Below, in pieces: positions 21,174 to 29,401 of a DNA stretch of 64,000 nucleotides. The notes under the pieces are model-generated. The model searched no databases and was not told the DNA's origin. It saw only the letters and a program-made list of their open reading frames with translations. Source of the stretch: Pseudomonas tumuqii. Its GTDB lineage: Bacteria > Pseudomonadota > Gammaproteobacteria > Pseudomonadales > Pseudomonadaceae. Numbering within the stretch: position 1 is the first letter of the stretch; each line of letters opens with the position of its first letter. The position numbers were made by a program, and so were the translations under genes. The DNA lies in contig NZ_JAAOJA010000005.1 in the NCBI RefSeq assembly GCF_013184545.1, forward strand, positions 287,007 through 351,006. Direction: 5' to 3'.

Positions 21174-22027
21174 GTGGCGGACGCTATCTCTGGGCGGCCT
21201 TCAATGCCCGCCCGCTGGGCATGCCGCTGGCGCCGAACTGGTTCGGTCTGGCCGCGTTCGCCTTGCTCGGCGCCTTTGTCAGCCCCGGCTTCTGGCTGCT
21301 CGGCGCAGGCCTGGAGCTGGGTTATCTGATGCTGCTGGCGCGCAGCGCGCGTTTTCGCCGCACCGTGGATGCCCGGCAAGTGCAGCCGACCGATCCTGCC
21401 GGGCAACGTTACGAGGCCAGCCTGGCACTCCTCGATGCGGCGCAGCGCCAGCGTCAGCAGCTGGTCGAGGCGCGTGCCCGCGAGGTGCTGCAGCTGCTGG
21501 CGCGCTCGCCCTTGATGGCCTCGCACGCCGACAGCCTGGAGCAACTGGTGTGGCTCAACCTGCGTCTGCTGGTGGCCGGCCAGGCGCTGAGCGTGGTGGC
21601 CGACACCGCCACCCGCGAGAGCGCCGAACTGCAGCAGCAGGAAGCGCAGATCGATGCGCGCCTCGCCAGCACCGAGCTTAACGACGAGTTGCGCCGCAGC
21701 CTGGAACAGCAGAAGCAGGTGATAGACGCGCGCCAGGCGGCCCATGTCGAAGGCCTGCGGCGCAAGGAGCATGTCGATGCCGAGCTGCAGCGTATCGAAC
21801 AGCAGATCGCCCTGATCCGCGAACAGACCCTGCTGGCCACCGACGAGGAGCAGATCGGCATGGCGCTGAACGCCCTGACCTCCTCGTTCAACGAGGCCAG
21901 CCGCTGGCTGAACAGCCAGCGCGACCTGCTCGGCGTGCTCGAACTCAACGAACACCAGGCCCTGCCGCGCTACGTGCTGCAGGACCCAGGCGGAAAACCG
22001 GCGAAAGGCCAGTCGCTTCGACATTGA
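21170..22027 (+). CDS. Membrane-anchored coiled-coil protein of the PspA-AAA module
   Basis: A 285-aa protein of unknown function. The ATG at 21170 overlaps the ATPase stop (ATGA), with CAGGAG upstream. Two membrane segments lie near the N-terminus: WFGLAAFALLGAFVSPGFW and LLGAGLELGYLMLLARSARF (~24-60). They are followed by ~220 residues of Gln/Glu/Arg-rich helix with strong coiled-coil character (LQQQEAQIDARLASTELNDE; EHVDAELQRIEQQIALIREQ). The short hairpin anchor and cytoplasmic coil would suit a membrane receptor for the PspA-family protein or the ATPase. No catalytic motif is seen. The gene is found only by following the module, since a long overlapping frame hides it. Confidence 0.8.
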   Translation: MSGGRYLWAAFNARPLGMPLAPNWFGLAAFALLGAFVSPGFWLLGAGLELGYLMLLARSARFRRTVDARQVQPTDPAGQRYEASLALLDAAQRQRQQLVEARAREVLQLLARSPLMASHADSLEQLVWLNLRLLVAGQALSVVADTATRESAELQQQEAQIDARLASTELNDELRRSLEQQKQVIDARQAAHVEGLRRKEHVDAELQRIEQQIALIREQTLLATDEEQIGMALNALTSSFNEASRWLNSQRDLLGVLELNEHQALPRYVLQDPGGKPAKGQSLRH

Positions 22028-22067
22028 TGGGCTGCTGCACCCAGGCTTATTCGGGTCATGGAACCGG

Positions 22068-22136
22068 GTAGGGTGGATGACGCTTCACCCATCCACCATC
22101 GACGATGGTGGATGAAAAAGTCGTCATCCACCCTAC
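22068..22136. repeat. GTAGGGTGGATGAC palindrome
   Basis: Opens GTAGGGTGGATGACGCTTCA and closes GTCATCCACCCTAC, with an inner pair CATCCACCATC / GATGGTGGATG. A second copy is at 39077-39166. Confidence 0.85.
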
Positions 22137-22149
22137 GCTGTCGCAGACC

Positions 22150-22170
22150 GTAGCCCGTAGCCCGTAGCCC
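22150..22170 (+). repeat. Three tandem GTAGCCC units
   Basis: Three consecutive copies of the 7-mer GTAGCCC, then GGATGAAATCC. This looks like the left end of a GTAGCCCGG-family element whose tip was duplicated; the right arm is missing. Confidence 0.6.
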
Positions 22171-22252
22171 GGATGAAATCCGCGGAGCGGTTCGGGCGGT
22201 AAACACTTTTGATTGGCGGGCCGCTGGCTCGCATCCGACAGGGAGAGGCGTC

Positions 22253-23935
22253 ATGTATTCATCCGCAACCAGGCAGCGCCAACAGGGCAGTGCCGCTGGC
22301 AAGCTGCTGACCATATTGCTGGTGCTCGGCCTGCTCGGCCTGGGCGCCTGGCTGGTCGGCAAGGACATGCTCAAGGACGGTGGCGACAGCGTGCTCGGCG
22401 GCCTGCCCGCCAGTCTCGGAGTGGCAGCTGGGCCCGAACCGGTCGAGCCGGTCAGCGGCACGCCGACCCTGCAATCGGCGGCGCCCTACGAGATGAAGAA
22501 CAACATCATCGACGTCGACATCAGCGAGTATGCCGGTTATGGCGGCCTGATCGTCGCCAACGGCGGGCTGGCGCCCAACCCCGAGTCGTTCTTCGCCAAG
22601 CAGTACGGTTTCCAGCTGCGCCTGAACAAGGGCGAGAGCGAGGAATGGTCGGCGCTGAACAACGGTCAGATGGCCGCGGTGGCGACCACTGCCGATGTGC
22701 TGGCGGTGCTCGGCAGGCAGTTCGAGGTCACGGTGCCGGCGCAGATCGCCTTCTCCCGCGGCGCCGACCAGGTGGTGGTGGACAGCGCCATCGCCAGCGT
22801 CAACCAGCTCAAAGGCAAGGTGCTCGGCGCCACCCAGTTCAACGAGAGCGAGTTCTTTATTCGCTACCTGGCCTCCGAAGCCGGTGTGCCGGTCAAGGTG
22901 CTGCGCGACCTGGACGCCCGGCCGGGGCCGAACGAGCTGGGCCTGGTGTTCTACGAGGATGCCTTTATCGCCTGCGATGCCTACGCCGCCGAACTGACCG
23001 GCAAGCAGCGCCTGAACGGCTGCGTCGGCTGGTCGCCGCGCACCGACGAGGTGGTCGAACAGTCCGCCGGTGCGGCGAAGATGCTGGTATCCAACCGCAA
23101 CCTGCTGGTGGTGGCGGACATCCTGGTGGTCAACAAGGGCTTCGCCAGCGCTCACCCTGAGATCGTCAAAGGCCTGGTGCATGGCCTGCTGGAAGGCAAC
23201 CGCCTGCTACGCGACGATCCCAGGACCCATGCCGGCGTAGTCGCCCAGGTGTTCGGCTGGACGCCGGAGGAAACCCTCGACGAGCTGAGCAAGGTGCACC
23301 TGAGCAACCTGCCGGAGAACCTGGCGTTCTTCGATGGCAGCATCGATTCGGCCGGTTCCTTCCAGGGCATCTTCCAGTCTTCGGTGCTGGCCTATGGCGC
23401 ACTGATCCGCAACCCGGCCGACCCGGCGCGCTTCGCCGATCTGCAGCACCTCAAGGCGCTGGCCGAGAGCGGCCAGTTCAAGGACCAGAGCATCGCCATC
23501 GCACCGATCCGCACCAGCGGCAAGGTCGCCCTGGAAGGCGACGCGCTGCTGAGCAAGGACATCCGCTTCTTCTTCGAGCCGAATTCGGCGGAGCTGGATA
23601 AGCAGGCCAAAGACAACCAGGACTACCTGGACACTATCAAGCAGTTCCTCCAGGTCAGCCCCGGCTCCATCGTGCTGCTGCGCGGCCATGTGGATAACGC
23701 CATGGTCGGCGAGTTCGAGCGCCAGGGCGGCCCGGCGCTGCTGCGCAAGATGGCGCTGAAGGCCATGGAGCTGTCGCGCCAGCGCACCCAGGCGGTCAAG
23801 GAAGCGCTGCTGGCGCGCCATCCGGGGATCGCCGAGGAGCGCATCGAACTGGTCGGCCGTGGCTGGGAAGAGCCAATGAGTCAGGACAGCGAGCAGAACC
23901 GCCGGGTCGAGGTGCAGTGGTTCACCCTCGAATAG
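22253..23935 (+). CDS. Membrane-anchored substrate-binding/OmpA fusion protein
   Basis: A 560-aa envelope protein. The ATG at 22253 lies behind GGGAGAGGCG. A signal anchor (LLTILLVLGLLGLGAWLVG, ~19-37) with no clear cleavage site precedes a periplasmic-binding-protein-like domain (~85-400) of the NMT1/phosphate-SBP type (DVDISEYAGYGGLIVANGGL; VDSAIASVNQLKGKVLGATQ). Residues ~436-560 are an OmpA C-terminal peptidoglycan-binding domain: DIRFFFEPNSAELDKQ, then QNRRVEVQWF with the usual Asn and Arg. It would sit in the inner membrane, hold peptidoglycan and bind a small ligand. It stands 225 bp after the coiled-coil gene, past palindromes, in the same direction. I infer that it is the envelope sensor of the PspA-AAA module; it could instead be independent. 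Confidence 0.85.
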   Translation: MYSSATRQRQQGSAAGKLLTILLVLGLLGLGAWLVGKDMLKDGGDSVLGGLPASLGVAAGPEPVEPVSGTPTLQSAAPYEMKNNIIDVDISEYAGYGGLIVANGGLAPNPESFFAKQYGFQLRLNKGESEEWSALNNGQMAAVATTADVLAVLGRQFEVTVPAQIAFSRGADQVVVDSAIASVNQLKGKVLGATQFNESEFFIRYLASEAGVPVKVLRDLDARPGPNELGLVFYEDAFIACDAYAAELTGKQRLNGCVGWSPRTDEVVEQSAGAAKMLVSNRNLLVVADILVVNKGFASAHPEIVKGLVHGLLEGNRLLRDDPRTHAGVVAQVFGWTPEETLDELSKVHLSNLPENLAFFDGSIDSAGSFQGIFQSSVLAYGALIRNPADPARFADLQHLKALAESGQFKDQSIAIAPIRTSGKVALEGDALLSKDIRFFFEPNSAELDKQAKDNQDYLDTIKQFLQVSPGSIVLLRGHVDNAMVGEFERQGGPALLRKMALKAMELSRQRTQAVKEALLARHPGIAEERIELVGRGWEEPMSQDSEQNRRVEVQWFTLE

Positions 23936-23948
23936 CCCAGGTGCCGCG

Positions 23949-23985
23949 GTAGGGTGCGCGGGGCCGCCTAGGCCGTGCGCACCAC
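23949..23985 (+). repeat. Half element, GTAGGGTGCGC family
   Basis: GTAGGGTGCG followed by GCCGTGCGCACCAC, as in the left halves at 16550 and 52073, with an inserted GGGGCCGCCTAG. It lies in the 85-bp space between convergent genes. Confidence 0.6.
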
Positions 23986-24020
23986 AGGCATCGAACCGCA
24001 ACACACTGTTCAGCAGGCGG

Positions 24021-24821
24021 CTAGCGGTGGTTAGCCGCCACAACCTGCGCCACGCGCTGGCGGCAGGCCGCGCCGAAGGCCTGGAAGATCTTCACCGAGT
24101 CGGGGTTTGCGCTGGCCTGCCATTCCGGGTGCCACTGCACCGCCAGGGTGAACTGCGCCAGGCCGGGGGCATGGATGGCTTCGATCAGGCCGTCTTCGGC
24201 GTAGGCCAGGGCTTCAAGGCCCTCGCCCAGGCTGGCGATGCCCTGGCCGTGCAGCGAATTGATGCTGATCTCATCCTTGCCCAGCAATTCGGCCAGCCAG
24301 CTGCCGGGTACCAGACGCACGCTGTGGCTTTCGCCGTACTGCACATCCACCGGGTCGTCGGAATCCTCGCGGTGGTCGTCGAAGTCGCCGACGGCATAGA
24401 GTTTCTGGTGGATGTCACCACCCAGGGCCACGTTGATTTCCTGCATGCCGCGGCAGATGCCGAAGATCGGCAGGCCGCGCGCGATGGCGGCGCGGATCAA
24501 CGGCAGGTCGAACAGGTCGCGATCGCGGTCCTGGGCCTTGTCCGGGGTGAGGTTTTCCTGGTTGTACAGTGCCGGGTCGATGTTGCTGCCGGCGCCGGTG
24601 AGGTACACGCCGTCGACCATGTCGAGGTATTGCTCGAGGTCGTCGTTGCCGCAGCAGGTCGGTGCCAGCAGCGGCACGCAGCCGGAGAGCTCGACGAGGG
24701 GGACAATGTATTTGTGGGTCATCACCTGATAGGCATGCCCTTTGCGTTCCTGAGCGCCCATGGACATGAGGACCACGGGCTTGCGTTTGGCGTTGGAGAG
24801 AGTGCCGCTGTTGTTGGACAT
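24021..24821 (-). CDS. Gamma-glutamyl-gamma-aminobutyrate hydrolase family protein (peptidase C26, PuuD/SpuA-like)
   Basis: Class I glutamine-amidotransferase-like hydrolase, 266 aa. PuuD-type enzymes split gamma-glutamyl-GABA to glutamate and GABA in putrescine breakdown. The triad is visible: Cys123 in IFGICRGMQEIN, and His231 and Glu233 in LAVQWHPEWQ. The ATG at 24821 lies behind AGGTGATCT. It stands alone with no polyamine genes nearby, so its substrate is assigned by family only. A 615-bp upstream stretch separates it from TerC. Confidence 0.87.
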   Translation of the reverse strand: MSNNSGTLSNAKRKPVVLMSMGAQERKGHAYQVMTHKYIVPLVELSGCVPLLAPTCCGNDDLEQYLDMVDGVYLTGAGSNIDPALYNQENLTPDKAQDRDRDLFDLPLIRAAIARGLPIFGICRGMQEINVALGGDIHQKLYAVGDFDDHREDSDDPVDVQYGESHSVRLVPGSWLAELLGKDEISINSLHGQGIASLGEGLEALAYAEDGLIEAIHAPGLAQFTLAVQWHPEWQASANPDSVKIFQAFGAACRQRVAQVVAANHR

Positions 24822-25164
24822 AGATCACCTTGGGGCAGGGAGAGCCTGCCGTTGCTGTGCAGGAAGGGCCGTCGCGGCGGCGCTGCTTCCTGTTTGTTGC
24901 CGGTGTCGACCAGGCGGCAGAGGCTTGCCGGGAGGGAGGCGGTTGAACCTGTTCTCGGCGCTCTCTGGCAGTCGAAACACCGGCTCAGTCTGCCAAAGCC
25001 GTAAAATATGTCAAACGAATAGCGCGTTATTTGTGGGAAAAACCGACCGGGCGATCTGCTAGGTGTTGCGATAAATTGGTCTATACAGCTGTTTTTAAAC
25101 AAATTTATTTTGTTTTTAGCCTGCCGGGTAGTCCAATATTTTTAACGCCTTGTGGGTCAGGCCT

Positions 25165-25224
25165 TCAGCCTACCAGCAGCAAACGCCGGCTAGCGGCCGC
25201 CAACAGCGCCTGCAGGGTGATGAT
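25165..25224 (-). pseudogene. Relic: C-terminus of an AEC-family permease
   Basis: Read on the minus strand from 25224, the codons give IITLQALLAAASRRLLLVG and a stop. The intact AEC permease at 27884-28792 ends IITLQTLLAAASLPLVLQLLAP. The match stops abruptly at 25224, so only about the last 19 codons survive. The whole non-coding stretch 24822-25436 holds this relic, the next one, an AT-rich segment (about 25050-25145) and a terminator; I see nothing else in it. Confidence 0.7.
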
Positions 25225-25243
25225 GCGGGGCGGTGCGTCGGCT

Positions 25244-25376
25244 GGGCGGCCCGGCGCTGCTGCGCAGCATGCTGTTGAAAGCCCTGGCGCTGGTGCGCCA
25301 GCGCACCCGGAAAGAGCCGCTCAGTCAGCACTCGAGCAGAACCGCCGGGCGAGGTGCAGCAGTTCACCCCGGCATA
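25244..25376 (+). pseudogene. Relic: C-terminus of an OmpA-domain gene related to 22253-23935
   Basis: Matches the 3' end of the intact fusion gene: first GGCGGCCCGGCGCTGCTGCG and onward (as near 23725), then, after a gap equal to ~77 missing bases, GAGCAGAACCGCCGGG and a TAG at the corresponding place. Small indels break the frame. It is a decayed paralogue or a remnant of a tandem duplication. Confidence 0.75.
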
Positions 25377-25394
25377 GCATCCAGCCGGAAAGCA

Positions 25395-25418
25395 AAACGG
25401 GGCCTTGCGGCCCCGTTT
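25395..25418. terminator. Bidirectional terminator after terC
   Basis: Arms AAACGGGGCC and GGCCCCGTTT with a TTGC loop, an A-run before and a T-run after. It ends the minus-strand terC transcript; the plus side carries only relics. Confidence 0.8.
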
Positions 25419-25436
25419 CCGTTCTTCCGGCTCGCT

Positions 25437-26198
25437 TTACTCGCCCGGAATATCCATGCGCAGCTTGACCGGCTCCACGGCCTTGCGGCCGCGCGCAGTG
25501 CGCATGCGGATATTGATCGCTTCCACGCCCAGGGAGAATGCCATGGCGAAGTAGACGTAGCCCTTTGGCACATGCACTTCAAAGGCTTCGGCAATCAGCA
25601 CGGTACCGACCACGGTAAGGAACGACAGCGCCAGCATCTTCAGCGATGGGTGCTTGTCGATGAAGGCACTGATGGTGCCGGCGGCAAGCATCATCACCAG
25701 TACAGCGACGATGATCGCGGCGATCATGACCGGAACGTGGTCGACCATGCCGACGGCGGTGATCACCGAGTCCAGCGAGAAGACGATGTCGATGATGGCA
25801 ATCTGGATGATGGTGCCGATGAAGTTGCGCGCCGCGCCGTTGGGCGTCTGCTGGGACTCGTCTTCGCCTTCCAGGCCGTGGTAGATCTCGCTGCTGCTCT
25901 TCCACAGAAGGAACAGGCCACCGAAGAACAGGATCAGGTCGCGGCCGGAGATGCCCTGACCGAATAGCTCGAACAGGTCGGTGGTCAGGCGCATGATCCA
26001 GGCGATCGACAGCAGTAGCATGATGCGCGTGACCATCGCCAGGGCCAGGCCGAACAGGCGGGTGCGTGCCTGCATGTGTGGCGGCATGCGCCCGACCAGG
26101 ATGGCGATCATGATGATGTTGTCGATGCCGAGGACGATTTCCAGGGCGGTCAGGGTCAAGAAGGCGACCCAGATTTCCGGGCTGGTGAGCCACTCCAT
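25437..26198 (-). CDS. TerC family integral membrane protein
   Basis: A 253-aa inner-membrane protein with about seven hydrophobic segments. Family landmarks are ALEIVLGIDNIIMIAILVGR near the N-terminus and its inverted repeat IIQIAIIDIVFSLDSVITAV, each with acidic residues inside helices that are likely metal-binding. TerC proteins such as Alx are linked to manganese export or to metallation of secreted enzymes, and less clearly to tellurite. There are no ter stress genes around. No manganese riboswitch is visible: the gap to the upstream citrate carrier gene is only 77 bp and holds one hairpin. Confidence 0.92.
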   Translation of the reverse strand: MEWLTSPEIWVAFLTLTALEIVLGIDNIIMIAILVGRMPPHMQARTRLFGLALAMVTRIMLLLSIAWIMRLTTDLFELFGQGISGRDLILFFGGLFLLWKSSSEIYHGLEGEDESQQTPNGAARNFIGTIIQIAIIDIVFSLDSVITAVGMVDHVPVMIAAIIVAVLVMMLAAGTISAFIDKHPSLKMLALSFLTVVGTVLIAEAFEVHVPKGYVYFAMAFSLGVEAINIRMRTARGRKAVEPVKLRMDIPGE

Positions 26199-26241
26199 GT
26201 TGCGGTTTCCTTGCGTGCAGTCATTGGGCTTGTAACGTGCC

Positions 26242-26263
26242 GAAGTCGGACAATGCCGACTTC
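26242..26263. terminator. Hairpin between citMHS-type gene and terC
   Basis: GAAGTCGG and CCGACTTC with a 6-nt loop in the 77-bp gap. There is no T-tract in the minus direction, so it may attenuate or process a shared transcript instead of ending it. Confidence 0.4.
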
Positions 26264-26275
26264 AGTGGTAGGGGT

Positions 26276-27583
26276 TCACGGCGTGCCGAATAACGGGAAC
26301 ACGCCAAGCAGCAATGCCGCGAGCAGGATACACAGGCAGATCAATACTGCCCACTTCAACGTGAACCGCTGATGATCGCCGAACTCGACCTTGGCCAGGC
26401 CGACCAGCAGGTAGGTTGAGGGTACCAGCGGGCTCAGCAGGTGCACCGGCTGGCCGACAATGGAGGCGCGTGCCATCTCCACCGGACTGATGCCGTAATG
26501 CTGGGCGGCTTCGGCCAAAACCGGTAACACGCCGTAATAAAAAGCATCGTTGGACATGAAGAAGGTGAAGGGCATGCTCACCAGGGCGGTGATCACCGCC
26601 ATGTACGGACCCATCGACGGCGGGATGACGTCCAGCAAGCTCTTCGACATGGCTTCGACCATCCCGGTACCCGACAGGATGCCGGTGAAGATGCCGGCGG
26701 CGAAGATCAGCCCGACCACAGCCAGGACATTACCGGAATGCGCCGCGAGCCGTTCCTTCTGCTGCTGCAGGCAGGGGTAGTTGACAACCATGGCGATGCT
26801 GAAGGCGATCATGAACAGCACCTGCAGCGGCAGCAGGCCGGCCACCAGCGCGGCCATCAGCACGGCGGTCAACGCGCCGTTGACCCACAGCAACTTGGGC
26901 CGCCGCGCTTCGGGGAATTGCGACACGCTGATTTGGGCATGGTTGGCCTGGTCGTCCGGCAGGTGCAGCACGCCGAGCCGTGCGCGCTCGCGCTTGCCAT
27001 AGGCATAGGCGAGGCCGAACAGGGCGAGCGCGCCGGCGATCATCGCCGGGATCATCGGCACGAAGATGGCCGACGGATCGACCTGCAGGGCGCTGGCGGC
27101 ACGCGCGGTGGGACCGCCCCAGGGGGTCATGTTCATGATGCCGCCGGCAAGGATGATCAACCCCGCCATGATCAGCGGGCTCATGCCCAGGCGGCTGTAC
27201 AGCGGCAGCATGGCGGCCACGCAGATCATGTAGGTGGTGGCGCCGTCGCCGTCGAGGGAGACGATCAGCGCCAGCGCGGCGGTACCCATCGACACTTTCA
27301 GCGGGTCGCCTTTGACCAGCTGGAGGATCTTGCGCACGGCTGGGTCGAACAGGCCGGAGTCGATCATCAGGGCGAAATAGAGGATGGCAAACATCAGCAT
27401 CACCCCGGTCGGGGCGAGTTTGCCGATGCCGTCCAGCATCATCGGGCCGATGCCGGCGGCGAAGCCACCGAGCAGGGCGAAGGCGATGGGCACGATGATC
27501 AGGGCGATCAGGGCAGACAGGCGTTTGCTCATGATCAGGTACATGAAGGTCATGACCATGGCGAAACCAAGGAAGGTCAGCAT
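26276..27583 (-). CDS. CitMHS family citrate-metal:proton symporter
   Basis: A 435-aa inner-membrane carrier of the CitM/CitH family, which imports citrate complexed with divalent metals. The ATG at 27581-27583 lies behind GGAGATACC. Family stretches are VSLDGDGATTYMICVAAMLPL, NMTPWGGPTARAASALQVD and SMPFTFFMSNDAFYYGVLPV. About twelve hydrophobic segments are seen, with a central cytoplasmic loop (YGKRERARLGVLHLPDDQAN). It precedes terC in the same direction. If TerC moves manganese, import of metal-citrate beside it would make sense, but this is only contextual. Confidence 0.93.
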   Translation of the reverse strand: MLTFLGFAMVMTFMYLIMSKRLSALIALIIVPIAFALLGGFAAGIGPMMLDGIGKLAPTGVMLMFAILYFALMIDSGLFDPAVRKILQLVKGDPLKVSMGTAALALIVSLDGDGATTYMICVAAMLPLYSRLGMSPLIMAGLIILAGGIMNMTPWGGPTARAASALQVDPSAIFVPMIPAMIAGALALFGLAYAYGKRERARLGVLHLPDDQANHAQISVSQFPEARRPKLLWVNGALTAVLMAALVAGLLPLQVLFMIAFSIAMVVNYPCLQQQKERLAAHSGNVLAVVGLIFAAGIFTGILSGTGMVEAMSKSLLDVIPPSMGPYMAVITALVSMPFTFFMSNDAFYYGVLPVLAEAAQHYGISPVEMARASIVGQPVHLLSPLVPSTYLLVGLAKVEFGDHQRFTLKWAVLICLCILLAALLLGVFPLFGTP

Positions 27584-27883
27584 AGCGGTATCTCCGGTAT
27601 GAGTGGGCGCGGCGCGGACGTTGAGTCAGCGCAGGACGTTCAGCGGGCGGAGAGCAGGCGCGGGGCGGCCAGTCGGGCAGTGGGGAAAAAGCATGGCAAT
27701 CACCATTTTGTTGTTGTCGGGATTGGCCGGGCGACGTGCAGCGCCCGAGCAGGCCGGTCTGGTGCCGGCAGTGGGACGGATGCTATGCGCTGAAGCTTTC
27801 AGCAAGCTTTCGTCGGCGGCAGCCGACGTCTGCTGGCGATGAACGACGGGCGACTCGCCTTGGCCGGCCTGTCCTGCCGCCGC
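27584..27883. other. Intergenic region, 300 bp, nothing recognised
   Basis: Lies between the CitMHS start and the AEC permease stop, both on the minus strand. It presumably holds the citrate carrier promoter. I saw no repeat, convincing -35/-10 pair or conserved small frame. Confidence 0.5.
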
Positions 27884-28792
27884 TCAGGGCGCGAGCAGCT
27901 GCAACACCAGTGGCAGGCTGGCCGCGGCGAGCAGCGTCTGCAGGGTGATGATGCCGGCCATCAGGTGGCTGTCGCCGCCCAGTTGGCGGGTCAGTACGTA
28001 GGCGGTCGGCGCCGTCGGCAGGGCGAAGAACAGCACCAGCACGCTGCTTTCCATCGCCGGCAATTGCAGGCCGAAGGCCACGGCCCAGGCCAGCAGGGGC
28101 ATGGCCAGCAGGCGCAGGCCGCTGTTCCAGACCAGGGCGGGAATCTCGCCGCCGAGTTGCTCGGGCTTGAGTGCGGCGCCGACGCAGAGCAGGCCGAGCG
28201 GCAGGCTGGCGGCGGCGAGCAGGCCGAGCAGGCGTTCGCTGCCGCCGGGCAGGCCGAGTCCGCTGAGGTTGATCAGGGCGCCGCCGAGGCAGGCGAGGAT
28301 CAGCGGGTTCTTCAGAATCGGCAGGAGCAGGCTGCGCGCGCTGACGCCGCGCTCGGCAGTCAGCGACCAGACCGAGAGCACGTTGACCGTCGGCACCATC
28401 AGGGCCAGCATCAAGGCGGCCAGGGTCAGGCCCGCCTGACCGTACAGGCTGCCCACTGCGGCCAGGCCCAGGTAGGTATTGAAACGCAGCGCGCCCTGGC
28501 TGAAGGCACCGAAGCGCCCGGCCGGCCAGCCGCGCAGGCGCCGCAGCAGGAGCAGCGCCAGCCAGGCGATACCCAGGCCGAGCAGCACCGCCAGGGCCAG
28601 GCGTGGCAGCGCCGGGTTGTCCAGCGGCGCGCTGGCCAGGCTGCTGAGCAGCAGGGCGGGAAACAGGATGAAGTAATTCAGCCGCTCGGCGCCGGGCCAG
28701 AAGGCTTCGTTGGGGAAGTCCCAGCGGCGCAGATAAAAACCGGCGACGATCAAGGCGAACAATGGCCACAAGGCCAGCAACAAATCGATCAC
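27884..28792 (-). CDS. AEC family auxin-efflux-like permease
   Basis: A ten-helix membrane carrier of 302 aa of the AEC (auxin efflux carrier/malonate) family. It has the N-terminal helix ALWPLFALIVAGFYLRRW, the conserved ILKNPLILACLGGALINLSG and the C-terminal GIITLQTLLAAASLPLVL. The start is taken as GTG at 28792 (reading IDLLLALWPLF), because the hydrophobic sequence begins there; the frame is open much further upstream without coding character, and the ribosome site is weak. Bacterial members carry malonate, malate or lactate; the substrate here is unknown. It is divergent from the GFA gene, with 162 bp between. Confidence 0.85.
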   Translation of the reverse strand: MIDLLLALWPLFALIVAGFYLRRWDFPNEAFWPGAERLNYFILFPALLLSSLASAPLDNPALPRLALAVLLGLGIAWLALLLLRRLRGWPAGRFGAFSQGALRFNTYLGLAAVGSLYGQAGLTLAALMLALMVPTVNVLSVWSLTAERGVSARSLLLPILKNPLILACLGGALINLSGLGLPGGSERLLGLLAAASLPLGLLCVGAALKPEQLGGEIPALVWNSGLRLLAMPLLAWAVAFGLQLPAMESSVLVLFFALPTAPTAYVLTRQLGGDSHLMAGIITLQTLLAAASLPLVLQLLAP

Positions 28793-28954
28793 GAAAACCC
28801 CAGGCGCGTGGCAGGCGCCTATCTTGGTCAGCGCGCCGCGGCGACGCAAGGGCGATATCCGCTGGCTTGCGCCGGTCGCCGGGCGATTGCCTTGGCCGGG
28901 GCCGCTCCTGTTTACTGGTCCCGGCCTGCCTATTGTCTTGCACCAGGAGCGCTT

Positions 28955-29359
28955 ATGACCGAGATCCACAGCGGCGGCTGCCAGTGCGGCGCCATGCGCT
29001 ATCAATTCGCTGCCCCCCTGAACGATATCGCCCACTGCCATTGCACGGTGTGCCGACGCAGCAGCGGCGGCATCGTCACCACCTGGCTCACCGTGCCGCT
29101 GGCGAGTTTCCGCTGGCTGGCCGGAACCCCCGGTCAGTACGCCTCCTCGGCCAGTTGCACGCGCAGTTTCTGCCCGACTTGCGGCGCGCAGCTGACGTTG
29201 TTCACCACGCTCAGTCCGCAGACCCTGGACATCACCGTCGCCACCCTGGATCAGCCGGAGCTGGCACCGGCGGACCGGCATATCTGGGTGCAGAGCCGTT
29301 TGCCCTGGCTGCATCTGGACGAGCAGTTGCCCGAAGAGCAGCAGGAACATATCCCCTAG
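28955..29359 (+). CDS. GFA family (CENP-V/GFA domain) zinc protein
   Basis: A 134-aa protein with the GFA zinc-binding fold named after glutathione-dependent formaldehyde-activating enzyme. The ligand cysteines are in place: Cys9 and Cys11 (GGCQCGAMRY), Cys28, Cys30 and Cys33 (CHCTVCRRSSG), Cys73 and Cys76 (FCPTCGAQL). The ATG at 28955 lies behind AGGAGC. Many family members have no known substrate, and no formaldehyde genes are near. It is one of several such paralogues commonly found in pseudomonads. Confidence 0.9.
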   Translation: MTEIHSGGCQCGAMRYQFAAPLNDIAHCHCTVCRRSSGGIVTTWLTVPLASFRWLAGTPGQYASSASCTRSFCPTCGAQLTLFTTLSPQTLDITVATLDQPELAPADRHIWVQSRLPWLHLDEQLPEEQQEHIP

Positions 29360-29401
29360 GGCGGACATGGCGAAGCCTTGACCGCCGTTGTCCTGCATGC
29401 C

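Noticed and set aside
22150..22170. CRISPR-like direct repeats
   Set aside because: Only three adjacent 7-mers without spacers; better explained as a damaged REP end.
25031..25468. 145-codon plus-strand frame upstream of terC
   Set aside because: It runs through the two relics, the terminator and into antisense terC; not a gene.
26199..26275. Manganese (yybP-ykoY) riboswitch before terC
   Set aside because: The gap is only 77 bp with one simple hairpin; no riboswitch core could be seen.
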